From positions 124,001 to 188,000 of the forward strand of contig VWND01000029.1 of the NCBI GenBank assembly GCA_009599575.1: a DNA stretch of 64,000 bases, given 5' to 3'. Position 1 is the first letter of the stretch. Every line of letters starts with the position of its first letter. Below the pieces are notes generated by a model. It was not told the origin of the DNA and searched no databases. It worked only from the letters and a program-made list of their open reading frames with translations. The position numbers and the translations under genes were made by a program. The DNA is from Blumeriella jaapii (taxonomy: Eukaryota; Ascomycota; Leotiomycetes; Helotiales; Drepanopezizaceae). Shown piece after piece: positions 49,271 to 60,480 of the stretch.

Positions 49271-50376
49271 TTTAATTGTGAAATTTTTTCTGAATTGTTT
49301 TTGAGTTTATTAATTCACTGATTTATGGCTGTACGAATATGGTTTTTATGCCTGCTTTTACAATATCAATTGCAAAAACGCGATTTTCAGAAAGGGGCGG
49401 CATGATTGTTTCCACGACGCTGCTTAAATCCTGTATAGAATTTGAAGTGAGGTTTCGGGAAATTTCTTGACTTCGGACGATGTGACAACGACAGGGCGTA
49501 CCGTCCCTAGTACTGTACATCTGATTGTTGCGACCGGTACAACCTTCGCTCGGCGTTTCTTCCCGTTTCTTTTTGCATATACGAAATGTAGGGTTAGATT
49601 GTTACTATCAAAATTCATTCCGACCTTAGCTTTAACGGAAAGTTCCAACGCTTCTTAGAGAGCCCGTGCGCCATAGATAGCCGAAGGTTTTGCGAGCCCC
49701 TATCAGAATGGTTTTTTCCTAACTAAAAAAACTTAGATTTTGAACGCTATGATTCGAGAGCACCAAAAGCGGGCTATTAACTTTGTAGTAGAATTTCGTA
49801 TCGGTTGGACATGGTATTAAGAGATCGCTTTTATTTGGCACGTCGTTATACCCGAAGGGAGGTACAGGATAGCAGGTGGCAACTGCGTTATTTCGCGAGA
49901 CGAAAAATAATATCATCATCAGTATTATTATTATTGTTGTTATTAAGAAATCGCGTCAAAGCAGTAATCAAAGCTAAAGAAAAGGATTCTAGATATCGGA
50001 TTTAAGCGTTTGTATACTGTGATAAAACTCAGATTACAATTCAATATTTCTCGTATTGAAACTATGAACACTACGAGAATCCACTGTAACCTCAAGTGTA
50101 CCAATCGAGCGGTTTTGGAAAGTTTGGATTTTTCCTATTCCGGATGGTTACATTTGGAATCCATTCCAACCTCAATCTCCCCGAGTCATGACCGGCCACT
50201 ATGAAGCCTACCGGTAATACAAGAAAGTGCAAGCCCAGCCATTCCCTCCTCTCCTTTTTTCTCCACCGACCACAGGTACAGAGTCCATTTATTCTATGTT
50301 CACTTGCATACTCAAGAATCCTCCATCTTACCGCGCCTTTCGATCTTCAATCCATTCGTTTTAAAATTTATTCACA
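49271..50376. other. Intergenic transition zone, no gene recognised
   Basis: Base composition returns to normal. Short frames exist on both strands but none has recognisable protein features or splice-consistent extension. The last about 140 bp before 50377 are rich in C and T (50240-50300), as is usual for promoters of filamentous fungi. Confidence 0.5.
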
Positions 50377-50595
50377 ATGAAATTCTCTATCGCCTTTGTT
50401 TTTGCTACCTATATCGCAATTGCTGCAGCTTCTTGCGTGGGTGATCCAGAATGTTCCGTAAGTTAATCTAATCAAAAACAAACAAAACCATGGTATTAAC
50501 AAAGATTTCGAAAACAGTGCAAAAACAATCTTATCCCTCATTGTACCAAACAAGGCAACTGCATCTGCGTCAGTGTTTTCCGTCACCATCCATAA
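50377..50595 (+). CDS. Small cysteine-rich secreted peptide (candidate effector or antimicrobial), two exons
   Basis: Predicted 52-aa precursor, exons 50377-50457 and 50518-50595. The 60-nt intron starts GTAAGT, ends CAG and has candidate branch sites (TCTAATC, ATTAAC). The start has a good context (TTCACAATG). Residues 1-18 are a textbook signal peptide (MKF, then a hydrophobic run ending AAA), leaving a mature peptide of about 33 residues. It has six cysteines (20, 26, 28, 36, 42, 44), arranged as two CX5CXC modules separated by seven residues, and a basic C-terminus (FRHHP). No homolog is recognised. Size, secretion signal, even cysteine count and position about 1.1 kb from the repeat block fit fungal effectors or defence peptides, but function is inference. 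The splice choice is not proven; an upstream AG at 50504 is the main alternative. Confidence 0.6.
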
Positions 50596-50796
50596 TCCGT
50601 CTTGATTCAGCCAAGCATTACGAAAGGTGCGGTCTGGAGGGATAAAGGACGGGATGGAGGAAGACCAGGAAGGGCGGAGGAGTAGAGGAACCAAAGAACC
50701 AAAGGGCGAAGGGGAAGAGTAAAGGTGGTGGTACTCTACTGTACCAACCACTGTAGAATCCGAGACTTGGAAACGTGTCGGGATGTTGATCAGGCG

Positions 50797-50863
50797 GATC
50801 ACGTGGTATTATGATCACGTGCACGAGTGCCTGCCGCACGGGGCTCCCCGCTAGCCATATAAA
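50797..50863 (+). promoter_or_regulatory. Putative promoter: two GATCACGTG boxes and a TATA box
   Basis: GATCACGTG occurs at 50797-50805 and 50813-50821 (16-bp spacing), each holding the CACGTG bHLH palindrome. TATAAA follows at 50858-50863. No clear coding start follows closely, so the target gene is uncertain. The nearest plus-strand coding signal begins at 51738. Confidence 0.3.
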
Positions 50864-51356
50864 CATCCCAGGAAACCTTGGCCAGCTACCTACGTTGTGT
50901 ACAGCTGTACAGTAGCAGTAGACCAGATACCAGGGCCTGGGGCCTGAGACTCGCGCGCTCATCACACACCAAGATTTCATGCGATTATGCTAGCTCAAGC
51001 TGATTGAAGGAAGCTCCCATTCCGTCTGTTGCTAAGGAGCCATTTGCACTTGTAAGATGTTAGATAAAATTCACCTTCAGCGCCAACCCACAGCTTGATA
51101 ACGAGCTGATACACTTGCGATTAATTCTCTCAATTCGTGCTCACCGAAAGTTGGATTATTATCCGATTGGGCCAAGGTCAGTTTACCCCTGTTTGACTGG
51201 GAGTCAATACATAACCGATGTACTGTGTAAGCTACAGTACCTAGCAAAAAAGGCTATATTATATCTGATGTATCTTACGACATCGATTATACAAAATCGC
51301 ATAAGGAGTTTCAATGTAAAAATACGAGATAATTTATTGCCGCGGCACGCAGCCGA

Positions 51357-51487
51357 CAGCCGTACAGCCTTACAGCCTTGTTGCGTCTTTAAGCCTTGCA
51401 GCCTTAAAGCCTTACAGCCTTATAGCCTTACGGCCTTACCAGCCTTACAGCCTCACAGCCTTACAGCCGTACAGCCTCACAGCCCAG
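51357..51487 (+). repeat. 8-bp minisatellite, ACAGCCTT unit
   Basis: About 16 imperfect tandem copies of ACAGCCTT, with variants such as ATAGCCTT and ACAGCCTC. Frames through it appear coding only because of the repeat. Confidence 0.85.
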
Positions 51488-51737
51488 GCAACTTCCTCGA
51501 CCACCTCAAACCTCCACTTCATCTTCCATCTCGATCCCTCGCGACCAAGGCCAATCCTCTCTCCTTACCGGCCGGAGCTGGTGTCGACGGCGGCGACGAA
51601 CACAAATAAGAGAGAAAAAGCACAACCAGCTCCCGACGCACACACCCGTCTCAACACCATCCACATCCACCGACCTCCTACCTCTTCCGGTTTCCGATCA
51701 GACCTTCACCCGAACCGCGACGGCGGTCATCTCGCAG

Positions 51738-53619
51738 ATGTCCCCCTTAAACCCCATCACACCTAGCCATGCCGATGGCGATGATGATGGTGATTCACCG
51801 TCCGGCTGGGAGGCTGGCGCGGTGGCAAAGAGAAGCCCATCCGAGCAGAGGGTCGGCAGTGAAGATACGACCCCATGTTAAGCCAATTCCAGGAGAGCAG
51901 TTGGACGGCATCCAGCGGCGGCGGCGGCGGCAGATGCAACGCAGCACGGAACAGCATTAGAGAAACGGAAGAGTGACGGAGCCCCCACGGATTCCAGGAC
52001 TGCGATGCGAGAGAGACCTATGGCCGAGCCCTTGGCTGGCGGCTACAATACATACAAGAGAAAGGAGCTCTGGGAGGTCAGGCCAGGAGGGACGATAGAC
52101 CAATCGGACAGGAACAACACCACGGCGCCTGCTCCCGGCCTTCTTCCTCGCCCTACACCAAAGGACCGCGGCCGAGAGCGAACGCGAAAGCGAGAGCGAG
52201 ACGATGCTGACGATGGACAAACTGGCAGGCAGATACCTTCGTCAGTTGTTGCCGCTGAATCCGATATTGGCCGGTTTTTGGGTGCTGAGGGACTTGGTGT
52301 TGCAGATTGTAGGTTTCCTTCCCTTTTTTGCACAGCGATTGCTTGTTGCCGCACATCTCGAACTTTCCATTTATGCTTTCATCTGTTGCACAGCAGCACA
52401 CAACCCCTTTGGTTCTGGTCAGTTGCTAAATCTTTTCCATCAGATCCTTCGTCCAAAGCCATTTACTCGCGAGCTTCGTACTTGTACGCAGATGGGTTCC
52501 GTTCTATCCAATGCCATCCCGCAGTCCCATGGGCAAGTCACTCTTGCGAAAAGATGGATCGGCTGGTCTAATATCTACATCGAACGCAAACCGCGCCCAG
52601 TCAAGCCGGCTCCGCCGCCTCTGTTTGGCCTGGGCTTTGAATTTTTGCGCCGCCCTACTTTACTCAAGGTCTTGCAGGGCAAGGACTCGAGCTTGATCAA
52701 CTCGATCGATCGACTTCAGGCAGAAATCACAGCAGCGGTGAAAAGCCTTCATACCCTCGGCCTCTCCCACCTGGATCTGAAGGAGGACAATTTAATATTC
52801 CGAGGCCGGACGTCGGAACTTTGGCCCCATCGTGATAGCGGTAACGACCCACGGCCGGACAACGCGACCCCAGGCCTACCATGCTGGTATCTGATTGACT
52901 CTAGCCATACAGATTTCGGTCTGATTTCACTCTCGATCCATGGGAAGGTTACTGCCAGGCAGACACATGGGATTTTGAACGCATGTTTGGTCCACGAGGA
53001 ATCGAGCTTGTAGGTTTCCGCGCATGATGTTAAGCCTTGGGCTGACAGACACACCTAGGTCATGGCATCGATACTGGAGTTTCTGCAGCTTCAGGTATAT
53101 GGGCCCGACCCAAATGCGCAGTTCAAGCCACTTAACGCACTTGTTTTCCCACCACGCCTAGCTGCTGCATTTGCCGCCTGCGATATCAAATCAGACGGAG
53201 AGCAAATTTTTTCCGACCTCCAACAGCCATGGATCTTCTTCATAGCGCCTTTCCCGTGCTCAAGTTTACCGTAGCCCATTTCCCATATCCCAAGTCCTTT
53301 TTTCCTCTACTTCAGGTCATCGTCGACATCCTCTGCGCCGCCAACCAGTCCCACCAAGCCGAGACAAACCTCAAGTTTCAGATCGACAGCGCGCATGCGC
53401 ACCCCCACACCCGATCTGCTGAAGACCTGCTCAGGCCACACGCCTTTGCCTCGGGCTTGTGCATCATATAAGCCTGGTGTTTTCGCGTCACCTGCCCGCT
53501 CTCCACAACGCGTGGCTCGACCTGAACGCGATCCAAGGAAAGCGGCATCTCGACACATTGAGCATTCGAATGGAGTTGTCTGTTCGTTTTGCGGCAACTC
53601 GCCACATGGCAAAGGCTAA
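51738..53619 (+). pseudogene. Protein-kinase-like gene, probably decayed
   Basis: A frame from 51738 (MSPLNPITPSHADGDDDGD) continues to about 52,310 with one internal TAA at 51879. It is a low-complexity, charged N-terminal region. The kinase catalytic loop SLHTLGLSHLDLKEDNLIF (HxDLKxxN) lies at about 52,740-52,800 in another frame, followed by a possible metal-binding LID motif. Just after it, coding potential appears to shift frame: a stretch reading DPWEGYCQADTWDFERMFG is in a different frame and no phase-compatible GT-AG intron was found. An intron at 53010-53058 (GTAGGT, GCTGAC, CTAG) and a possible one at 53269-53313 would extend the gene to a TAA at 53619. The N-terminal to kinase junction is unresolved. 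Family call moderate; pseudogene status rests on the TAA and the frame change. Confidence 0.45.
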
Positions 53620-53787
53620 TGCCATATTGGACGCTTGTGTGGCGGAGCTTGAAGTCAGCCCACCGCGGCTGGAGATGGCAGTCGGAAACCGAAACCGAAA
53701 AGGGGAGCATGGAGGAGGCGGAAATGAGATGTTAGGAGAGGGGGGCGTGGAAGGGAACGCGGTGGCGGAAGTGAGGGAGGAGAGAAC

Positions 53788-53832
<45 letters not shown>
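53788..53832 (+). repeat. (AGT)15 microsatellite
   Basis: Perfect run of 15 AGT triplets. It creates a spurious poly-valine frame. Confidence 0.97.
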
Positions 53833-53833
<1 letters not shown>

Positions 53834-54262
53834 TTGATTAACGTCTAGCGGAGTGCAGCCGGGGAGATAACAGATGAAGCTGAAGAAAGGCATATTCTTT
53901 TTAAAAACTGGCCGACAGATTTGGAAAATTGGCAGTCTAAAAACAAGTAGGTATCCGCGTATGACTGCCTGACCTGACTAACATGCTTACAGACCGATAT
54001 CCGTTGTAGATCTCAGCAAGTTTGAAGTAACTCGAGGTTGGTTGGCGGCGGTAAATATCCCTGGCAGCCTCGCTTATTGATATCCCGACGCCTGCAGAGG
54101 CGAAGACGTCAACAAAAACAAAACATCCTTCCCACCGATCGGCTCTCTGATCTGATGCGCGCACATGAAGGTCAATGCCCGCTCCCACATTCGCAGAATA
54201 CGGCTCTTTTCAACCGATTTGATAGGTGTCGTTTTTCTTCCATTGTTTTTTCTTGCTCCAAA
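53833..54262. other. Intergenic region upstream of the GH31 gene
   Basis: No separate gene recognised. The GH31 frame is open upstream as far as 54038, but that part does not look like a GH31 N-terminus, so it is treated as 5' untranslated sequence. Confidence 0.5.
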
Positions 54263-56919
54263 ATGCCGCAACACGAGTTTGTCCCAAAAGACTATTCTCT
54301 CCTTCGGCAAAATGGCCATACTGCAGAGGCAAAGTCATTCGATGTGTGCCTCTTGTCTGGCGATGGAGACTCGCGATTCAAGTTTGCCTTCGAGACTCTT
54401 CGCCCGGGTTTGTTTCGAACAACCTTCTCGTCAAAAACTCATCCTCTTCCTCCGCATCCGAGCACGCCTCGTCTTGCGTCCGCGTTTGGCGACTTAAAGG
54501 TTAGCTCCACATCCACAGGCACCCAGAAGACAGTCCGGATAGGAAATGTTGTAGCTACTATCGATTGGAGCGGGCCGCCTCTGGTATCCTTACAGCTCGA
54601 AGGACAGCGCACGCCTATCCACCGTGACCTCGAACACCGATCTTATGTTGTTGATGGCACTGGCATTGCACACTACACGAGATACAAGCGGGATACACTG
54701 CATGTTGGGCTGGGGGAGAAGGCGGCGCCCATGAACTTGTCGAACCGAAATTTCATTCTCTCTACGACGGACTGCTTTGGATACGACATTTATCGAACCG
54801 ACCCGCTTTACAAGCACATCCCTCTCCTCATCAATGCCACCCCTGAAGGCTGCGTGGGCATCTTCTCGACATCACACAGTCGTGGCGCATACGCCGTTGG
54901 ATCGGAGATTGATGGTCTGTGGGGGCATTTCAAGGTCTATCGTCAGGACTACGGCGGGCTTGAGGAATACCTGATGGTGGGAACCACAATCCAAGATGTC
55001 GTGAGGATCTATGCGGACCTTGTAGGGTACCCTCTGTTGGTCCCGCGATGGGCGTTCGGTTACATCGCCGGTGGCATGAAGTATTCCATGCTTGATGAGC
55101 CTCGAGCTTCGGATGCGCTGATGGATTTTGCCGCCAAGTTGAAGCAGCACGATATCCCGTGCTCGGCTTTCCAGCTGTCTTCAGGCTATACCGTGGCGGA
55201 GACGGAGCCCAAAACAAGGAATGTCTTTACATGGAATCGCCATAGATTTCCCGATCCAGAGGGATTTGTTGCCAAGTACCACGAAGAAGGCATCCGAATT
55301 ATTGCGAACGTCAAGCCGTATGTCCTGGCCACTCATCCGGAATACAACCAGCTGGTTGAATCAGGCGCTCTATTCACAGACTCGAGGACAAAGAAGTCGG
55401 CTGTTGCTCGCTTGTGGAGTGCTGGTGGTGGTGAGAGCGGGGAGGGCGGCCACATCGACTTCACTTCCAAATCTGGCTTCCAGTGGTGGTATGACGGCGT
55501 TAGATCCCTGCGAAAATGTGGCATTGAGGGGATCTGGAATGACAACAATGAATATACCATCCCAGACGATGGCTGGCAATGTGCTCTGCATGACCTAAAC
55601 TCGGGCGCTGGTAGCACGGTTGGGCTCTGGGGCCGTAGTCTTCACACCGAGCTCATGTGTAAGTCTTCCTACGATGCTCTTACCGAGCTGGAGCCTGATG
55701 TTCGGCCATACGTCTTGACTCGATCTGCCACCGCGGGCACCATGCGGTATGCAGCAAGCTCTTGGGCTGGCGATAATGTGACGAGCTGGGATGGGATGAA
55801 GGGTGCGAATTCTCTTTCTCTCAATGCGGGAGTTAGCTTGATCCAGGTACGTCTACCTAAGTCTGACCAAAAGCCTGGCCGTAACGCGAGGTACGCAGTG
55901 CTATGGTCACGATATAGGCGGATTTGAAGGTCCCCAGCCTACTCCAGAGTACTGCTCCGTTGGGTACAGCTGGGCATCCACTCACAACGTTTCGCCATCA
56001 ACTGCTTCAAGACTGACGAGAACGACAACACCATCGGTGGGGTCATCGAGCCATGGATGTATCCCGAGATCACTCCTCTCATTCGCGATGCTATCAAGCG
56101 TCGCTACGAGCTGATTCCGTACCTATACTCCCTCATGCTCGAAAGCCACAGTAAGCTAAAGGTCAAGGTTTCTGTTCTAGGCTGCTCTAAAAGCCCCAAA
56201 CCTGTCTTGTCTTTTTTTCTAAATACATTGCACGGGCGTTTGCTAAACCTTGATGTTCTCCAGCTACAGCTCTGCCTCCCCAGAGATGGACTGGATGGGG
56301 CTTCGAGTCTGATCCGGAAGTCTGGACGCCCGAAGTCATGGCTGGCGAGACCCAGTACTGGCTTGGGGACACATTACTCGTAGGCGGGGTATATGAAGCC
56401 GGAGGCACGACAGCACGAATGTATCTGCCGAGGACTGAGGAGGGGTTTCTCAACCTGAACACACCTCACCAACACCTATCTGGTGGCCAATGGGTTAAGG
56501 TTGGCTCGCAGTGGCAAAACTCCATTCCACTTCTGGCTCGAGTGGGAGGTGGCATCGCTGTGGGAAGAGATCTCCAGACTCGTTCTCCAGGCGATCATCG
56601 ATTCCCCTCGCCGAATGCCGTCGAGGATGATTACCGCGGAGTAGAGATATTCCCCGGACAAGGGACCTCTTCGTACACTTGGTACGAGGATGATGGGATT
56701 GCCGCGAGGCCTGAGATCTCGACTTTCACGTTGAAGTATACTGCAGCAGCCGATCGAATAGTCGTGGAGTTTGAAAGGCACGGGCTGTACGCCCCACTGT
56801 GGCAACAGTTACATATCATTCTCCCAGTTGGAGAGAAACGATCCGTGTACGCATCCCAGGGAATGTGCACTGCTAGCAAGCAGTCGCGGGGTAGATCAGT
56901 CTTCACCCTCGCGATCTGA
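54263..56919 (+). CDS. GH31 family glycoside hydrolase (alpha-glucosidase type), with an apparent 1-bp frameshift
   Basis: Three exons: 54263-55846, 55899-56150 and 56264-56919 (introns 52 and 113 nt, GTACGT...CAG and GTAAGC...CAG). The start at MPQHEFVPKD has context CCAAAATGC and no signal peptide, so the enzyme is probably intracellular. GH31 enzymes release alpha-linked glucose from glucan ends with retention. Catalytic nucleophile Asp427 lies in GIEGIWNDNNEY; acid/base Asp504 in SSWAGDNVTSWDGM; then CYGHDIGGFEGP. Immediately after PQPTPE (55949) the conserved LLRWVQLGIHSQRFAINCFK continues in another frame. Exon lengths total 2492 nt, one short of a multiple of three; one missing base would give about 830 residues. 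Either the gene is a recent pseudogene or the base was lost in sequencing or assembly. Confidence 0.9.
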
Positions 56920-58959
56920 AAGCGAGATTTTCCCTCTTTCAATGAAGATCTTCTTCGCAACATCTCACTTCCCCTTCCCAGACCGGCATTCAAACCCGTT
57001 GTGTTCTGGCTTCCGCAACTCACCTAAGCCCATCCCTCTTGTCAGCCCTTGAACGGCTCGTTGTTGATGTCAGTCTCTGACCGAAATCTTTCGGATCCCA
57101 ACTCAAAGCCGTAGTCGATCAGAGGGGGCCGTTAGTGATTCTGAGGATATGGAGAGTTGTATGACCGTGCTGCTTGATTGTTCGTACCTGCGTTCTGGTG
57201 ACCGCATGGATCATTGTCCAGGTTTCTAATTGAAGTTCTCTAAGAAACTGCGAGAAGTTAGTTGCTCAAACCAGATGGCTTTCATCTATCCTGGCTCCCG
57301 GAGGTCGAGGGTGCCTATTTACTACACGAACTAGTGATTGTGCAAACACTTTGGGGTTGTTAATTCGACTCTGGGCTAGCAGATGGAGAATCGAGTGGCT
57401 GATTCTAGCATCTATCGCTTGTTCCAGCTGAACCAAAGAGATTGAAAGCAAAGACGAATCCAATTTCCTCTTGAAAATCTTAGTTGCAGAAAAACAATTG
57501 TTTTCAGATACGTCACGGTTGATTGAAACGTGTGCGTTAAGTCAATCGATTCTGGGTGTCGAGTAAACAATCATGATCCACAAAGAACGTGGTTTGATAA
57601 GAATGGAAGCGATTTATTTTTCCGCCCGATAGCCATGTTCTCGGTCTCGATGTTTACAACCTCGCTCCTCTCTTTTATAAGTGCACGATCACGATCACGA
57701 TCAAACAAAACACAGCCCGGAGGCGCCAACATTAGTTTTGAAGTTTGCAATGGCCTGGTCTAATGTGGAGCAGGCAACTTGCTAGCCGTATGCATTGATG
57801 TCCAGACTTTCCTGATAACTAGATTTTGTGTTTTAGCGCCGATGACAATTTGATCAAGAAATACAAGCCGCGCCTTTTACAAAAGTACGAAGTATATAGC
57901 GACCCCTGTTGTAAAATAAGTTTCATCGGTTGCCAAAGATCAAGTATTCAAAATTGCCACGGTGATATCTATGCTTGACAGGCTTCGTGCTCGGCAGCAG
58001 AACTCTTGAATCCAGTAACCTGAATTCGGAATTGTGCTACTTGGGTCCTTCCAGTAATCTGACCGACTTCACGGATGAGCATCGAATTCCAAAGCCATGA
58101 TTTCTTCTGTGACGAACGGAGCCTCGATCTCGATGTACGGCCCGAGGCGCAAGACTGGCACATATGGTGCTTGTACACATTTATCGTTGAGCAGTCACCG
58201 CGATACGATACTCGACCTGTTGATTGTCGTAGAGTTCCAGAGATTTTTAAAAACTTGGGGTAATTACTGCGACCGATTCTGCTTAATCGATTTTGCAGTA
58301 GTGATTCCTTGCTCTAGCTACCACGTGTTGGTATCTAATGGAAACTCGCTCGGTTGTCTGTAGACTGGGCCCTGCTCAATCAGGTCAACAGTCTGCATCA
58401 TGCAGTGCTCGATGGATGCAGCCTTTCAACCGCAACCATGTGAGCAGTCAGACCATCAATTCCCTATTTTCGCACCACTCATCGATCTCTTCCCGCAATT
58501 GCAATGCGACGCAATACAGCGCGTCGCATATGCATGTGGCCATGCATGTCTGTGTAACTCTTTCGTCCAGGCTCGGACCTCAACTTAAGCGAGGTAGAGG
58601 TGCGTTGACGAAATCACTTGCCAATGCTGCGGCTATCATACTAACAATCTGAGATCAAAACATCGAAAGGGGTTCTTCCATAAGGCAGTGACTCGCTGCC
58701 TCTTTCGTGGAGCTGTCAATGTCGAGTTTGGACCACAGTGTATACTTTTACCGTGCTGTTTTTGCCCCGTAGCGCTTATCGAATTTAGTAAACAATGGAC
58801 AATGAGTTTCCTAAAGACTCGCCGCCGTCTTTGCTTCTTCTCGGCTTGAGTAGAACCGGTGGTACATGTCAGTCTGGAAAAGCCCCTAGTTGAAACTCTC
58901 CTAGTTGAGAATGGCCCAGTTACAATTCTCTTGGTTCAAAAACTCCTAGCAACAAGCTT
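56920..58959. other. 2-kb intergenic region, no gene recognised
   Basis: Only short frames lie on both strands (for example 57266-57463 minus and 58338-58652 plus), without recognisable motifs or convincing exon structure. Composition is that of ordinary fungal intergenic DNA, without RIP-like decay. Confidence 0.5.
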
Positions 58960-59834
58960 GTGCCTTCTAACGGATCAAGTGCAGCACTCGAGAAAGCCCT
59001 AGAAATCCTCGGCCATCAAAACATCTACAGTATGGAGAAGCTGGCCACGAATCGAGCCGCCGACTGCGAGGCTTGGATGAGAGCGTTGAATGGCAAATAC
59101 AGTAATTCCACGGCCGAGAAGTTCACAAGGGAAGACTGGCAGGAGCTTCTGCAAGGTTTTGAGGTCAGCGATAAGACGAATGCAACGCGAGAATATCGCA
59201 GACGCAAGGGGACAGGCTGACGTTTGGCACAGGTCATTCGCGGTCTCCCCGGCGCGGCTTTTGCCCCCGAGCTCATCGCCGCTTTCCCCTCCGCCCGAAT
59301 CATTCTCACGAGTCGAGACGTCGATTCGTGGTACTCGTAACTCTCCCCAATCGCCCCTTTAAAGACACGCAGCCGGACATCTAACGACGTGCCAGATCCT
59401 GCCTGAGCACCATTCGATGGCGCGCCAACGACCCGATCCTGCGCTGTCTCTCGATGCTCGACTGGCAATCCAGCCGCCGTCTTTACCAGACCACGTTCCG
59501 CGCCGTGCAGGACAGCCTGTACCGGGGCGATTTCGAGCAGCACGGCAAGTCCGTGTTTCTCAAGCACAATGCTGATGTGCGAAGACTCGCCAGGAGGGGT
59601 CGGCTGCTCGAGTACCATGCTAGCGAGGGCTGGGAGCCGCTCTGTGCCTTTCTCGGCAAGGAGATTCCGGATTGCGCGTTCCCAAGGGGAAACGATCCGG
59701 TGGCATTCAGGAGGTCGGCTCGGAGGAGAGATGTGAGGCTTGCGTTGCGGATTCTGGGGGAGGCGGTGTTGCTCGCTCTTGGAATGTATGTGACTACGAG
59801 CTTGACGAGCTTTGCGTGGGAATTGTTTCGATAG
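58960..59834 (+). CDS. P-loop sulfotransferase-like protein, 5' end degenerate or missing
   Basis: Exons 58960-59163, 59233-59336 and 59396-59834. Introns are 69 nt (GTCAGC...CACAG) and 59 nt (GTAACT, CTAAC branch, CCAG); the total of 747 nt keeps frame (248 codons). Matches the fungal Sulfotransfer_4 type: ALEILGHQNIYSMEKL near the N-terminus, ARIILTSRDVDSWY (about residues 89-102), and GWEPLCAFLGKEIP with PRGND. A hydrophobic C-terminal segment (about residues 216-245) may be a membrane anchor. Oddity: no ATG is in frame at the expected position, and the P-loop expected as LPRSGTxSL reads VPSNGSSAAL, so the N-terminus is lost, mutated or on an unseen upstream exon. Substrate unknown. It may be a pseudogene. 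Confidence 0.68.
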
Positions 59835-60480
59835 GTGGTATTTGACGGTCCAAGGTGTTGATATTTCAGCACCTGCGGTCCAACAAGCTAGAACTGGCCT
59901 CCCGGTCTAGATGCCCAGTCAAGCTCTTTGGCAGTAGGTAGCTTTACATGCCGTTCGAAGTCGACGTCCTATCATCAAAAGCTACTCAGATGGTACCACG
60001 CATACATCGATTGCGTGATGACTGTGGTACGTGAAGAATGGTTACATATCTTTGCTTCCATCCCCTGGGAAATAGAGTCTTAGCCATCTTTTCTCCAGCT
60101 ACGATGATGAGCATTCTCGAGAAGCGAAACTAGTAGAGAAGCGAAACTAGTAGAGAAGCAACAACACACCGGCCGCACAGGGTGACCGCTCGCATCGCAG
60201 ATTCAAGAGCCACGAACGATCCTCGAAAGCAAAGCCTCCATGGACGCCGCATCGTCTTGGATCTTACGAGCTGCAGCCATGCCACGCAACGGAAAGCCAG
60301 GAGCAGGTTGAGCTTGCAGAATGTTCATCGGTCACTGCAGTGGCAGATGATACATAAGCCAGCCCTCTGCCCGGGATGGAAACACTTTCAAAGAAATCCT
60401 TATTGACGAGTCTCAAAGCAAGACATTGGAGGTGTGAGCTTCGCCATCAAGACAGCACTTTCACTAGCAGCCCCAACATC
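59835..60480. other. Intergenic region upstream of the dioxygenase gene
   Basis: No gene recognised. It contains a 17-bp tandem repeat. An ATG at 60376 is in frame with the dioxygenase and is an alternative start. Confidence 0.5.
60119..60159 (+). repeat. 17-bp tandem repeat, 2.4 copies
   Basis: GAGAAGCGAAACTAGTA occurs at 60119-60135 and 60136-60152, followed by GAGAAGC. Confidence 0.9.

Noticed and set aside
49467..50005. Several 60-75 aa frames between the repeat block and the peptide gene
   Set aside because: Overlapping on both strands, no motif, no consistent exon model.
50368..50980. Minus-strand frames of 144 and 120 aa
   Set aside because: They overlap the better supported secreted peptide gene and its downstream region, and show no recognisable domain.
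51115..51609. 164-aa frame
   Set aside because: Its middle is only the ACAGCCTT minisatellite and the rest has no protein-like signal.
53459..53848. 129-aa frame ending in a poly-valine run
   Set aside because: The run is the AGT microsatellite. The upstream part competes with a longer plausible exon in another frame.
57266..57463. Minus-strand 65-aa frame with protein-like composition
   Set aside because: No ATG context, splice partners or recognisable family.
59331..59400. Apparent premature stop and frameshift in the sulfotransferase-like gene
   Set aside because: A GTAACT...CTAAC...CCAG intron at 59337-59395 removes the stop and restores the frame exactly.
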